Positions 44,630 through 53,734 of a stretch of DNA of 64,000 nucleotides are shown here, piece by piece (the first letter of the stretch is position 1; the number at the start of each line of letters is the position of its first letter). The DNA lies in the NCBI GenBank assembly GCA_037968475.1, contig JBBKVO010000019.1:1-64000 (forward strand). The letters are read 5' to 3'. The position numbers and the translations under genes were made by a program. The stretch comes from SB11 sp037968475 (lineage in GTDB: Bacteria; Bacteroidota; Bacteroidia; UBA8524). The notes under the pieces were generated by a model, which saw nothing but the letters and a program-made list of their open reading frames with translations, ran no database searches and was not told where the DNA came from.

Positions 44630-45220
44630 CTATATATCGTCAAACTCTTCAGTCTTAAAACCTTCAAATTTCACACCTTCCTTATAATATACTCTAAAGT
44701 TGGCGGCTATAACATCGTCAGTATCAGGAACCCCAAAATAGCCCTGTATTTGTATCGATAGTGTCTTCGAGTCGAACGAGATAATATCTAAATGGGTAAG
44801 ATTACCTCCATTATAATACGGTTTAGACAAAGAGTCAGCAAAAACATCTTTGGTAATAATGTATTGCTTAGTGCCACTTAGGTGCAGGTCTAAATTAACC
44901 TTATAACTGTAGTTACTGTGTCTCACCACCTCGATGGAGCCATCGTGGTGCTCAAAAGTATCTTTAATAGCATAATCTTCAAGGCAAATAGTAATTAGTT
45001 TAGCCGTAAAATCTTTAGTATCATTCTTCCACGCTTTTTGTACGGGCTTTGCTGCTATACAAGGAGTATTGATGGTTTTTATTTCTGATAAAATAGTATC
45101 ATCGGCAGACAGCGGGATGGATTGTGTGGCATTTTGCGGCACTTTATCGGTTTGTGATGAAGAATTTTGACCGCAAGCCGCTAATAACAAGGCAAAACAT
45201 AGCCACAAAGTATTTTTCAT
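44630..45220 (-). CDS. Lipoprotein, unknown function
   Basis: 196 aa from the second Met (45220); the frame also opens two codons earlier. The lipobox is LLAACG, followed by a Ser/Gln-rich linker and a domain of about 150 residues with beta-strand character (NYSYKVNLDLHLSGTKQYII). Probably on the periplasmic side. No family recognised. Confidence 0.65.
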   Translation of the reverse strand: MKNTLWLCFALLLAACGQNSSSQTDKVPQNATQSIPLSADDTILSEIKTINTPCIAAKPVQKAWKNDTKDFTAKLITICLEDYAIKDTFEHHDGSIEVVRHSNYSYKVNLDLHLSGTKQYIITKDVFADSLSKPYYNGGNLTHLDIISFDSKTLSIQIQGYFGVPDTDDVIAANFRVYYKEGVKFEGFKTEEFDDI

Positions 45221-45265
45221 ACCCAAATATAATTTTTAATAAAAGAAAATAGAGTATATGGTTGT

Positions 45266-45766
45266 TTATCTAAGTCTATTGGTAGAGCGTACCAACACCT
45301 CATCATAGTTTATACGGCGTAATGCCATATAATTAAATATGGGTAAAAATAGAGGGAAGAAAAGGCCAATAGCTATATCCACCTGAACTTCTTGATCTAC
45401 CTGACCAATATATTTAAAACCGTAGTACACCATTAGTATATATAGCACTAAAATAAAGATATAGTTAAATGCGGTTAGTAAAATTTGCAACCTGCGGTTT
45501 TTAAATAAAAATATGCTGATAAAAGCCATGCCACAAATAACTGCAAGAGTATAGGTAGCCAACCGTAATGTTGTAGTATTGGTTAGTTCATCACCAATAA
45601 ACCAGCGTGCTGAGTTAAAGTGTAAGTTAATAAACCCTAACTCGTTATTCGTCCACGCACCATATCCTTGCATTTCAATAAAAGATGGGTTAACAAATAT
45701 CAAAAGCCCTGTTATTAAGGCTATTAACAATAAATATATGGTTTGTATTCGTTGAATCATTGGCAA
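45266..45766 (-). CDS. DUF4293 membrane protein
   Basis: 166 aa with four helices (about 8-25, 66-86, 93-113, 125-150). The start MIQRIQTIYLLLIALITGLL is typical of DUF4293 in Bacteroidota; the Met at residue 3 is the likely start. Function unknown. It lies upstream of the lipoprotein gene on the same strand with 39 bases between. Confidence 0.8.
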   Translation of the reverse strand: MPMIQRIQTIYLLLIALITGLLIFVNPSFIEMQGYGAWTNNELGFINLHFNSARWFIGDELTNTTTLRLATYTLAVICGMAFISIFLFKNRRLQILLTAFNYIFILVLYILMVYYGFKYIGQVDQEVQVDIAIGLFFPLFLPIFNYMALRRINYDEVLVRSTNRLR

Positions 45767-45960
45767 CTAGTTAATGGTTTCAAGTATACATTTTAAAGTT
45801 TACACAATCGAGTATAATATTTTAAAAAAAGTACACGAAAAAAATATCACAAAAAAATCAGAGTGCTTTACTATGCCAATGTACTAAATTTAGCTAGTAA
45901 AATTGGTAATTAAATATCTTTTTGATGTTATTGTTTGTAATATAAGAATATTATAATAAA

Positions 45961-46590
45961 ATGCTGCCTGTAGCTATAAAAGAAAAAACATACGCTTACC
46001 TGAATAATGAAATTGATATAGCCAATTTTGAACAATGGGTATATGCCAACGCTGATGAGTTGGAGAAGGAACTGGATGACGAAACCTTTTTTTGGCTAAT
46101 TTCTTTTAGCTACAACCAAGCAGGTGCAAAACAAACACTATCACTATGGCTTGGCGAGCGTATTGACAAAGCCGACTACGAAAAGTATAGATTGCTATAC
46201 TTGTTGTATAAAACCCTAGACCCACAAACTGCAAAAATTGAAATGATAGAGCAGTTTTATGATTTGTATTGCAAGGGATATTATTTTTTTGACACCTTGG
46301 CCTTTAGCTACGGACTTAAAATTAGCTATGATTTTGAATTGATGAGCGAAGAAGAAAAAGCAAAACAAGTAGCCGCATTTTATCCTGCTATAATTAAACA
46401 CATACAACAAGTAATACAGTGGATAGAGAACGGCGATGTAGTACCCACAGGAGTTGTGAGTGATGCCCACCAATTTGAGTATATAGAAAACAGGCCAAAT
46501 ATGGCCACTACTTCACACCAAAAAAATGGTGGCAATTTTGGCTATAAAGTCAATCGGGTAAAAGCGCTTACTAATCTAAATTTAGCGTAA
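45961..46590 (+). CDS. Hypothetical cytoplasmic protein
   Basis: 209 aa, acidic and mostly helical (NFEQWVYANADELEKELDDE). It contains no signal peptide or membrane helix. The last about 40 residues are polar and probably loose. Its layout recalls small immunity-type proteins, but no motif allows a claim. No partner toxin is next to it. Confidence 0.55.
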   Translation: MLPVAIKEKTYAYLNNEIDIANFEQWVYANADELEKELDDETFFWLISFSYNQAGAKQTLSLWLGERIDKADYEKYRLLYLLYKTLDPQTAKIEMIEQFYDLYCKGYYFFDTLAFSYGLKISYDFELMSEEEKAKQVAAFYPAIIKHIQQVIQWIENGDVVPTGVVSDAHQFEYIENRPNMATTSHQKNGGNFGYKVNRVKALTNLNLA

Positions 46591-46612
46591 TAAAACAAGC
46601 ACCCCTTGCCTA

Positions 46613-46638
46613 TCCCAAAGTTTTTATGAACTTTGGGA
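46613..46638. repeat. Hairpin before the M49 peptidase gene
   Basis: TCCCAAAGTT pairs perfectly with AACTTTGGGA across a six-base loop. No T run follows, so it may act as a leader structure or weak terminator. Confidence 0.5.
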
Positions 46639-46674
46639 CTCAATTTCTAAAAATCAATTTCTATACTATATCTC

Positions 46675-48729
46675 ATGAAAATAAAACACCTATTTGTAAT
46701 GACCGTATTGGCTACTACACTGGGCAGTGCCTGCAAAAACGAAGGCGAACCCAAAACGGGCGACGAAAGCGCCCAACAAACTTTTGATGTGGTAAACGAA
46801 AAGTTTGCCGACTTACAAGTATTACGCTACCAAGTGCCCGGCTTTGAAGAGCTAAGTGCACAGCAAAAAGAACTGGCTTACTACCTATACGAGGCTGCCT
46901 TGTGTGGTCGCGATATGATATACGACCAAAAGTATAAACATAACTTAGCTGTACGTAAAACCATTGAGGCTGTTTATGCCAGCTATAAAGGCGATAAGAA
47001 TAGTGAAGACTGGAAAAAGTTTGACACCTATGCCAAGCGTATATGGTTTAGCAACGGTATACACCACCACTATAGCAACATAAAATTTGTACCCGAATGT
47101 AGCCGCGAATATTTTACTACGTTGGTTAACGGATGCGAAGAAAGTGCATTGCCATACGCAAAAGCTGAGGTAATGACTATTTTGGGCGATGTAATTTTTG
47201 ACCCAAATTTGGACGCTAAAATTGTGAACCAAGCTAATGGAATTGACAATGTAGCCCAATCGGCCAATAATTTTTATGGCGAAGGTGTTACACAAGCAAT
47301 GGTTGATAAATACTATAACCAATTTAAAACTCCTAGCGGACAAGAGCCTGAGTGGGGATTAAATACCCAAGTAGTGCTTGAAAACGGCAAGCTAAAAGAA
47401 AAAACATGGAAAGTGGGCGGTATGTACACGCAATCAATCGAAAAAATTGTGTACTGGCTACAAAAAGCGGTTACTGTTGCTGAAAACCCTCAACAAAAAG
47501 ATGCTTTTGAAAAATTAGTAAAATACTACCAAACCGGTGATGTACACGATTGGGATGCTTATAATATTGCTTGGGTAAAAGATACCGAAAGCCGTATTGA
47601 TGTTGTAAACGGTTTTATTGAAGTGTATTTGGATGCTATAGGTAAAAAAGGTTCATTTGAAAGCGTAGTATCAATAAAAGATATGGAAGCCAGCAAACGT
47701 ATTGAAACCATATCGAAAGAAGCACAGTGGTTTGAAGATAACTCGCCCATAGCGCCTGAACACAAGAAAAAAGAAGTAAAAGGTATTACTGCTAAGGTAA
47801 TTACCGTAATGATAGAAAGTGGTGATGCTGCCCCAACTACCCCTATAGGAATTAACCTACCCAACAACCGTTGGGTGCGCGAAGATATTGGTTCAAAATC
47901 GGTATCGCTAGGCAATATAGTTGCTGCTTACGATCTTGCATCGGCATCAAGCCCTGTACTTAAAGAGTTTGCTTATGATGAGGCAGTAGTAGAGCGTATT
48001 AAAAAATACGGTGTACTATCAGGCGAATTGCATACAGATATGCATGAGGTGATAGGACACGCATCAGGTCAACGCGAAGCCAATGTAGAAGTACCTAGTA
48101 AAACTTTGGTGCAATATGCAAGCACATTGGAAGAAGCCCGTGCCGACCTTGTGGCATTGTATTATATAATGGATCAGAAATTGGTTGATATGGGTGTAAT
48201 GCCTAGCCTTGAAGTGGGTAAAGCCGAGTATGACGGTTATATAATGAATGGCCTTATACGCCAGCTTACCCGCCTGAAAATTGGCGAAAACCTTGAAGAA
48301 GCTCATATGCGTAACCGCCAATTGGTGGCTAAATGGGCGTTTGAAAAAGGTAAAGCCGATAATGTGATTGAAATGGTGAAGAAAGACGGCAAAACATACG
48401 TAAAAATTAACGACTACAACAAACTACGCACCTTATTTGGTGAGTTGCTAAAAGAAATACAACGTGTTATATCGAAAGGTGATTTTGAAGCGGGTAAAAA
48501 CCTAGTAGAAAACTACGGTGTTAAGGTTGACCAAACTTTGCTTGCTGAAGTAATAGGCCGTTTTGAAAAACTAAACGTAGCGGCATACAGTGGTTTTATC
48601 CAACCTAAATTAGTACCTGTAATGGAAGGCGATAAAATTATTGATGTGAAAGTAGAATACCCTACTGATTTTGCAGGCCAAATGTTAGAGTATGGCAAAA
48701 ACTACGGTTTTCTTCCTATAAAAAACTAA
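46675..48729 (+). CDS. Dipeptidyl-peptidase III-like (M49) lipoprotein
   Basis: 684 aa. A lipobox (TLGSAC near residue 21) makes it a lipoprotein, whereas classical DPP III is cytosolic. The zinc site is HEVIGHASG with H457 and H462, and the third ligand lies in EEARADL near 486, as in family M49. It would remove dipeptides from short peptides in the periplasm. It is a single gene with a hairpin before it and a strong terminator after it. Confidence 0.88.
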   Translation: MKIKHLFVMTVLATTLGSACKNEGEPKTGDESAQQTFDVVNEKFADLQVLRYQVPGFEELSAQQKELAYYLYEAALCGRDMIYDQKYKHNLAVRKTIEAVYASYKGDKNSEDWKKFDTYAKRIWFSNGIHHHYSNIKFVPECSREYFTTLVNGCEESALPYAKAEVMTILGDVIFDPNLDAKIVNQANGIDNVAQSANNFYGEGVTQAMVDKYYNQFKTPSGQEPEWGLNTQVVLENGKLKEKTWKVGGMYTQSIEKIVYWLQKAVTVAENPQQKDAFEKLVKYYQTGDVHDWDAYNIAWVKDTESRIDVVNGFIEVYLDAIGKKGSFESVVSIKDMEASKRIETISKEAQWFEDNSPIAPEHKKKEVKGITAKVITVMIESGDAAPTTPIGINLPNNRWVREDIGSKSVSLGNIVAAYDLASASSPVLKEFAYDEAVVERIKKYGVLSGELHTDMHEVIGHASGQREANVEVPSKTLVQYASTLEEARADLVALYYIMDQKLVDMGVMPSLEVGKAEYDGYIMNGLIRQLTRLKIGENLEEAHMRNRQLVAKWAFEKGKADNVIEMVKKDGKTYVKINDYNKLRTLFGELLKEIQRVISKGDFEAGKNLVENYGVKVDQTLLAEVIGRFEKLNVAAYSGFIQPKLVPVMEGDKIIDVKVEYPTDFAGQMLEYGKNYGFLPIKN

Positions 48730-48752
48730 AGCTATTTTAGCTTTGATACTTT

Positions 48753-48795
48753 AAAAAAAGAGGTGGTGCGCCTGCGGCGCACCACCTCTTTTTTT
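48753..48795. terminator. Strong bidirectional terminator
   Basis: A 20-bp perfect stem (48753-48772 with 48776-48795) around a TGC loop, with A7 and T7 at the ends. It serves the M49 gene and the convergent T9SS gene. Core GAGGTGGTGCGCC. Confidence 0.92.
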
Positions 48796-48822
48796 CTGTT
48801 TGATAATGGGAAGTGATAAAAT

Positions 48823-50634
48823 CTACTGAACAATTATCTTTTTTACAATTAAACCCTGTGGTGTATCTATCCTTACAAAATAAACCCCACTTTGATTGAT
48901 TTCTATTTCGTAATTACCTTCTTCATTTACGTCTATATTCTTGTACAAACTACCTTCAATACTATAAATAGTTATACTGTTTACCCTATCAGGTGTTTGT
49001 AATGTAAATTGTTTATTTAAGGTAGGGTTAGGATATATACTTACATTATTCCCTACAAAATTCTCGTCAGTTCCTGTCATTATCCAAACGTATGGGTTGG
49101 ATAACCGATAACAACTATTCCCGTCTTTTGATAATACAGTATATGTACCTGATTTTTTTGGTGCATAACTATACCATGTTGCTCCTTCTATTTTTGTGCT
49201 GTCAACATACCACTGCCAATTACCCCATGCTTGCGGTGCTTCTATAATACCACTGTTCTTTATTAAACTCTCCTGCACAGGATTACAAGTTTCTATTCTT
49301 GCCAAGTATGAAAATTTTGATTTACCTGTACTAAAATAGAATTCATACTCTCCGAAACTTATACGTTGAGGAACTTGATTAACAACATAACCATAACTTT
49401 CTCCAAATAAATAAATTTCCTTATCGTTAAAAATGGTGAAACCATAACATATATCCTTCTCTTTGTTAATAATATGCTTATACCATTGTAAGTTAAAAGC
49501 TGAATCGTACTTAGAAAAAACCACATCTGTACCCTGATTACTTAAGATTAACTTTGGTACTGCTGGTAACGCTGTTAATATTCCATCAAACTCAGTTGCT
49601 AAATATATATTATTTTGGCTATCCACTTCCAAAGCAGCGATACGATATTTGTCAGAATGATTAGATCTGTATAATCTTATTTTTTTGATTATATCTCCGT
49701 TTGGGTTATACTTTAAAATATAGCCTTGCCCCATACCATTATATTTATTCTCTGTCCAATACATTAGCACGTTCCCGTCATTATCCACCTTTAATTTTGG
49801 TGCCCAATCGGTAAGGTACACTACTTCATCTGGAAAGTGCTTTAGCCATTGGGTATTGCCTGCTGTATCAATCTTTGCTAAAAAAACATCCTCCTCCTTT
49901 TTTACCGGCTCTATGAGTGTATAGGGTAATACAGTAAGGGTATCTGTACCGTAAGTACCTGCTATGTACATATTGTTATTTTTGTCAGTAATAATTGAAC
50001 TGGCGGTAATTTTTTTATTGGCATTACCTATGTTTTTTAGCCAGATTAAATCACCCGAACTTGAAAACTTCGCAAGGCAAAGATTTGTAAATGCACTATT
50101 GGCGGACGGTTTTCCTGTAATAGTTACTCCATCAAATGAAATAGTATCATTAAAATAACAAAAAAAATAAAAGTTGCCATCTGTATCCGTTGATAAAGAA
50201 TTACCTGCATTATATGATTTCCCTTTAAAATGCTTTAGCCACAAAACATTGCCCGAAGAGTCAATGCGATATATTATTGTAAAATCTTCACTTTTCGGAT
50301 ATTTAAATACAAAGGTGTCTATTTCAAAATAAGTAGTCCAATGCGATGTGGCTATACAGAACTGATCATTAGTTGTTTTAACATAACTTATGTTTGCATA
50401 CGAATTGGTCATCTTTTTACTCCATAGTTCATCACCATTAGGGTTATACTTTATCAATTTATAACCATCGTACCTATAAACATTACCATCACTGGTAGGA
50501 GTTAGCGCAGCTCCAATATTGTCTTCCACGGGTTTTACTATTTTCCACCTAGGGGTAAGGTCTTGTGCGTAGCTAGTTTGCACAACAATAAACAACAACA
50601 ATGTTGCAATAGTTAGTAATATGTTTTTTTGCAT
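48823..50634 (-). CDS. Beta-propeller-like T9SS type A surface protein
   Basis: 603 aa with a signal peptide (about 1-23, ending SYAQ). The body holds repeated units such as WLKHFKGKSYNAGNSLSTDT and WLKHFPDEVVYLTDW with Asp/Asn-Gly-Asn-hydrophobic turns, like SBBP-type propeller repeats. The type A tail starts near SIYPNPTLNKQFTLQT and ends KKIIVQ. Expected at the cell surface. Function unknown. Confidence 0.8.
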   Translation of the reverse strand: MQKNILLTIATLLLFIVVQTSYAQDLTPRWKIVKPVEDNIGAALTPTSDGNVYRYDGYKLIKYNPNGDELWSKKMTNSYANISYVKTTNDQFCIATSHWTTYFEIDTFVFKYPKSEDFTIIYRIDSSGNVLWLKHFKGKSYNAGNSLSTDTDGNFYFFCYFNDTISFDGVTITGKPSANSAFTNLCLAKFSSSGDLIWLKNIGNANKKITASSIITDKNNNMYIAGTYGTDTLTVLPYTLIEPVKKEEDVFLAKIDTAGNTQWLKHFPDEVVYLTDWAPKLKVDNDGNVLMYWTENKYNGMGQGYILKYNPNGDIIKKIRLYRSNHSDKYRIAALEVDSQNNIYLATEFDGILTALPAVPKLILSNQGTDVVFSKYDSAFNLQWYKHIINKEKDICYGFTIFNDKEIYLFGESYGYVVNQVPQRISFGEYEFYFSTGKSKFSYLARIETCNPVQESLIKNSGIIEAPQAWGNWQWYVDSTKIEGATWYSYAPKKSGTYTVLSKDGNSCYRLSNPYVWIMTGTDENFVGNNVSIYPNPTLNKQFTLQTPDRVNSITIYSIEGSLYKNIDVNEEGNYEIEINQSGVYFVRIDTPQGLIVKKIIVQ

Positions 50635-50658
50635 TGTTTTAATATTATCAAATATATT

Positions 50659-51258
50659 TCAAAACTTCCACCCCACATTAACGCCAATACCAAAACCACC
50701 CACACTGCCACCTACACTATTACCTCGGTATTGTATAGTGGTAAAAGCATGAGGGGCTATATTAAAAGTATTTTTTAGCAGCATATTTAGTCGCACACCA
50801 AGCGTATTGCTCATGCGCCAGTATTGGTCTGAGTAGTCAATAGTAAGTACGTTAAGGTACGGGCTAAGGGTTACACTGGGGTTTAAGGGTATATGGTAGC
50901 TAACTCCCTCGGGCACCAATAAACTAAGCAAAGCCAAAGTCCAGTAGCCATTGTTTTGAAAACTACGGGAGGAAAGTGATAACCCATAATATGCTAAAAC
51001 ACTACCGCCATAAAACTTGCCGTAGTTTACCCCTTTTGATGTATTAACATAGCTAATACCATATTCCAATGCCCATCTATCAGACACAAAATAAGAAGCT
51101 GTAATACCGTATATATTATCAAAATAGGGACTATTGCCCATTAGTTGGCTTTGGTAGTGGCCGCCCAGTATAAAATCACCTTTTTTAAATACCTGTGCAT
51201 TGCCACAAATACTTGTGGCAAGCAGACTGCAAAACAGTATATTTTTTAGACGACACAT
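50659..51258 (-). CDS. Outer-membrane barrel-like protein
   Basis: 199 aa with a signal peptide (about 1-21, ending GNAQ). The mature part alternates aromatic and polar residues and ends in GIGVNVGWKF, a terminal strand with final Phe as usual for outer-membrane barrels. It lies ten bases after the prfB stop on the same strand. Function unknown. Confidence 0.65.
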   Translation of the reverse strand: MCRLKNILFCSLLATSICGNAQVFKKGDFILGGHYQSQLMGNSPYFDNIYGITASYFVSDRWALEYGISYVNTSKGVNYGKFYGGSVLAYYGLSLSSRSFQNNGYWTLALLSLLVPEGVSYHIPLNPSVTLSPYLNVLTIDYSDQYWRMSNTLGVRLNMLLKNTFNIAPHAFTTIQYRGNSVGGSVGGFGIGVNVGWKF

Positions 51259-51268
51259 AGTTTATATA

Positions 51269-52358
51269 CTACTTCTTACTGCCAAACTCCATCAAAAAGG
51301 CTTTGATAAAACCGTCAAGGTCGCCATCAAGCACAGCTTGTGCATTGCTTGTTTCATGGTCGGTACGTATATCTTTCACCAATTTATACGGATGCAACAC
51401 ATAACTGCGTATTTGCGAGCCCCACTCAATTTTTTTCTTACTAGCCTCTACCACAGCCTTCGCCTCGTTGCGTTTGCGTATCTCCATCTCATACAATTGC
51501 GATTTCAGTATTTGCAGCGCACGTTCACGGTTGGCACTTTGGCTACGCTCTACTTGGCACACCACCACTATACCCGTAGGTAAGTGTTTCATCATCACTT
51601 TGGTTTCTACCTTGTTCACGTTTTGTCCGCCTGCACCGCCTGAGCGCGCTGTATTCACCTCCAAATCGGCAGGATTTACCTCAATCTCAATACTGTCATC
51701 TACCATTGGGTATACATATACCGATGTAAACGAAGTATGTCGGCGGGCATTAGAATCAAAAGGCGATATACGCACCAAACGGTGCACACCATTTTCGCCC
51801 TTCAAATAGCCATAGGCAAACTCACCATCAATTTGCAGCGAGCACGATTTTATACCCGCACCCTCCCCTGCCTGATAATCCAGTTCGCTTACCTTAAAGC
51901 CTTTCTTCTCGCCCCACATTATATACATACGCATCAGCATTTCTGCCCAGTCTTGGCTTTCAGTTCCGCCTGCGCCTGCATTTATATTCACAATAGCACT
52001 TAATTGGTCTTCCTCACCACTAAGCATATTTTTAAACTCAAGCTCTTCAATAGCTTTTAGGGTAATATCGTATTGGGGGTCTAGCTCTTCATCGCCAGCT
52101 TCACCTGCTTCGGCAAACTCAAAAAGTACCGTTAAGTCTTCCATCATTTGCTCCACAGCATCGTAAGCATCCGTCCATATCTTTTTGGTTTTTATCCCTT
52201 TAAGATGAATCTCCGCTTTTTTAGGATCGTCCCAAAATTCGGGTTGGTGGCTCACCTCTTCTTCTTGTGCTATTAGCGCACGCTTGGCATCAACGTCAAA
52301 GATACCTCCTCAAAGCCTCTACGCGGCTCTTTAAATCTTTATATTGGTCAGTTGTCAT
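51269..52358 (-). CDS. prfB: Peptide chain release factor 2, programmed +1 frameshift
   Basis: The gene begins at the ATG at 52358, reads 20 codons (MTTDQYKDLKSRVEALRRYL) to an in-frame TGA at 52296-52298, and continues in the +1 frame to 51269, giving about 362 aa. The site is AGGAGG-TAT-CTT-TGA-C, the classic slip site with its internal ribosome-binding sequence. The second part has ISPFDSN (the SPF codon-recognition motif) and RSGGAGGQNVNKVET (GGQ for peptide release). It recognises UGA and UAA. The slip gives autoregulation by RF2 level. Confidence 0.96.
52295..52310 (-). other. prfB frameshift site
   Basis: AGGAGG followed by TAT CTT TGA C on the minus strand. CTT TGA allows slip to TTT and the internal AGGAGG stimulates it. 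Confidence 0.92.
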
Positions 52359-52488
52359 AAGGCTGCAAAAATAATTCTTTTTACATATTGGCTTACAAAT
52401 TGTTGCAGTACTAATAAATATCTTTTATCGCATACTTGTTTTGTACTTTTGAAGGCAAAACAACGTTGTAAATAGTAGAAAAGAAAAG

Positions 52489-53418
52489 ATGGAAAACACC
52501 ACCACAGCACCTGAAGAAGAAAAGGAAAAGGACGGTATTAGCGAGGGTATTATCACGTTTCTATCGTACTTTTTTGTGCTGCCTGTTTTTATCATTTTCC
52601 ATAAAATTTTACCCGACCCTGATTGGCCTCTTTTTCTTGACCGTATACTACTTGCTACTGCCATTTTTTTCTTAATCAAACTGCTGTTGTATGTTTTTAA
52701 GCCCATTATTTTGGTAGGGTTTGTACTGGCACTTTTATGGTTAACCTACGGCAGCATTTGGGGCGACTATGGTTTTAGGGGATTTTATAATGATTATAGG
52801 GCGATGATTTTTTCTATGGCTAATAGTCCCAACCCTGAGCATATTGCTATTAATGAGCTTAAATCTTTCCCTGTAAAATCTAAAGTAAAGGCAGCGGCTG
52901 ATTACGACCAAAAAACGGTGCGTAATTTTGCAGTGAAAACAGCCTCAAAATATTTTAATGAATACCAAAAACAACCTTACTACAATAAGTATAGGGTACT
53001 GATACAAAGTTTTTCTATTTTTAAAGAGATAAATAGCAGCTGGAATTACGTTAATGACCCCAACGATAAGGAGTATTTTGCTAAGGCCAGTGAAACGGTG
53101 AATTTAATGGCGGGTGATTGCGACGACCATACGGTGTTTATGACGGCTTGTATAAAAGCTATTGGAGGAAGAACCCGTATGATATTAACCACGGGGCATA
53201 TTTATCCTGAAATTTATATTGGCGATATGGCCGACCTTGAAGAGATAAATTACCTAATACACGCTGAATTGTTTAAGGAGGAAACCAACGGAAAATCGCT
53301 GTACTACCATATTGATGAGGATGGCGGTATTTGGTTAAATCTTGACTATACAAGCAATTACCCCGGTGGCAAGTTTATGGCTGATGAAGTAATGGGGGTG
53401 ATATACTTAGATGGATAG
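52489..53418 (+). CDS. Membrane protein with transglutaminase-like domain
   Basis: 309 aa. Two helices (about 24-42 and 52-85) are followed by a domain whose core is MAGDCDDHTVFMTACIKAIG near residue 206, with the GDC(D)D motif of transglutaminase-like cysteine enzymes, and TTGHIYPEIYIGD with the His. The Asp of the triad may be in YYHIDEDGGIWLNLDYT. A protease or ligase activity is possible. The gene is divergent from prfB. Confidence 0.75.
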   Translation: MENTTTAPEEEKEKDGISEGIITFLSYFFVLPVFIIFHKILPDPDWPLFLDRILLATAIFFLIKLLLYVFKPIILVGFVLALLWLTYGSIWGDYGFRGFYNDYRAMIFSMANSPNPEHIAINELKSFPVKSKVKAAADYDQKTVRNFAVKTASKYFNEYQKQPYYNKYRVLIQSFSIFKEINSSWNYVNDPNDKEYFAKASETVNLMAGDCDDHTVFMTACIKAIGGRTRMILTTGHIYPEIYIGDMADLEEINYLIHAELFKEETNGKSLYYHIDEDGGIWLNLDYTSNYPGGKFMADEVMGVIYLDG

Positions 53419-53734
53419 TGCATTTTTCATTGAACATTGAACATTTAGCAATTAGCAATTATCATTCAATTTCATTTAGTATTCAATTTCTTTCGACAGG
53501 TTAAAACCTACCGCTACTAATACCCCATCGGGATTGCTGTATGGTATAAATAGAAACGGGTTTAAACCCGATGAGAAAACGGTGGCTTCCCCTCCTTTCT
53601 GTTCTTAATATAGTTAACACGAAAAATTACGAATCGTAAAGGTTTGCTAATACATACTTTTATAATCAAAAATTAACACGGTCATTTGCAACCATTTGTA
53701 GCCACAAGCTATCTGATAATAAACCTGTCTGCCT
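53419..53734. other. Intergenic with short repeats
   Basis: No gene. It has simple repeats (CATTGAACATTGAACATT; TTAGCAATTAGCAATTAT) near 53429-53463 and a stretch at 53499-53540 (TTAAAACCTACCGCTACTAA) that recurs with changes at 59054-59093. Confidence 0.5.

Noticed and set aside
45961..46590. Immunity protein or toxin-antitoxin part
   Set aside because: No toxin partner, no motif and no overlapping small gene; the likeness is only in general composition.
53429..53463. CRISPR-like short repeats
   Set aside because: The repeats are too short, lack unique spacers of even length and have no cas genes nearby.
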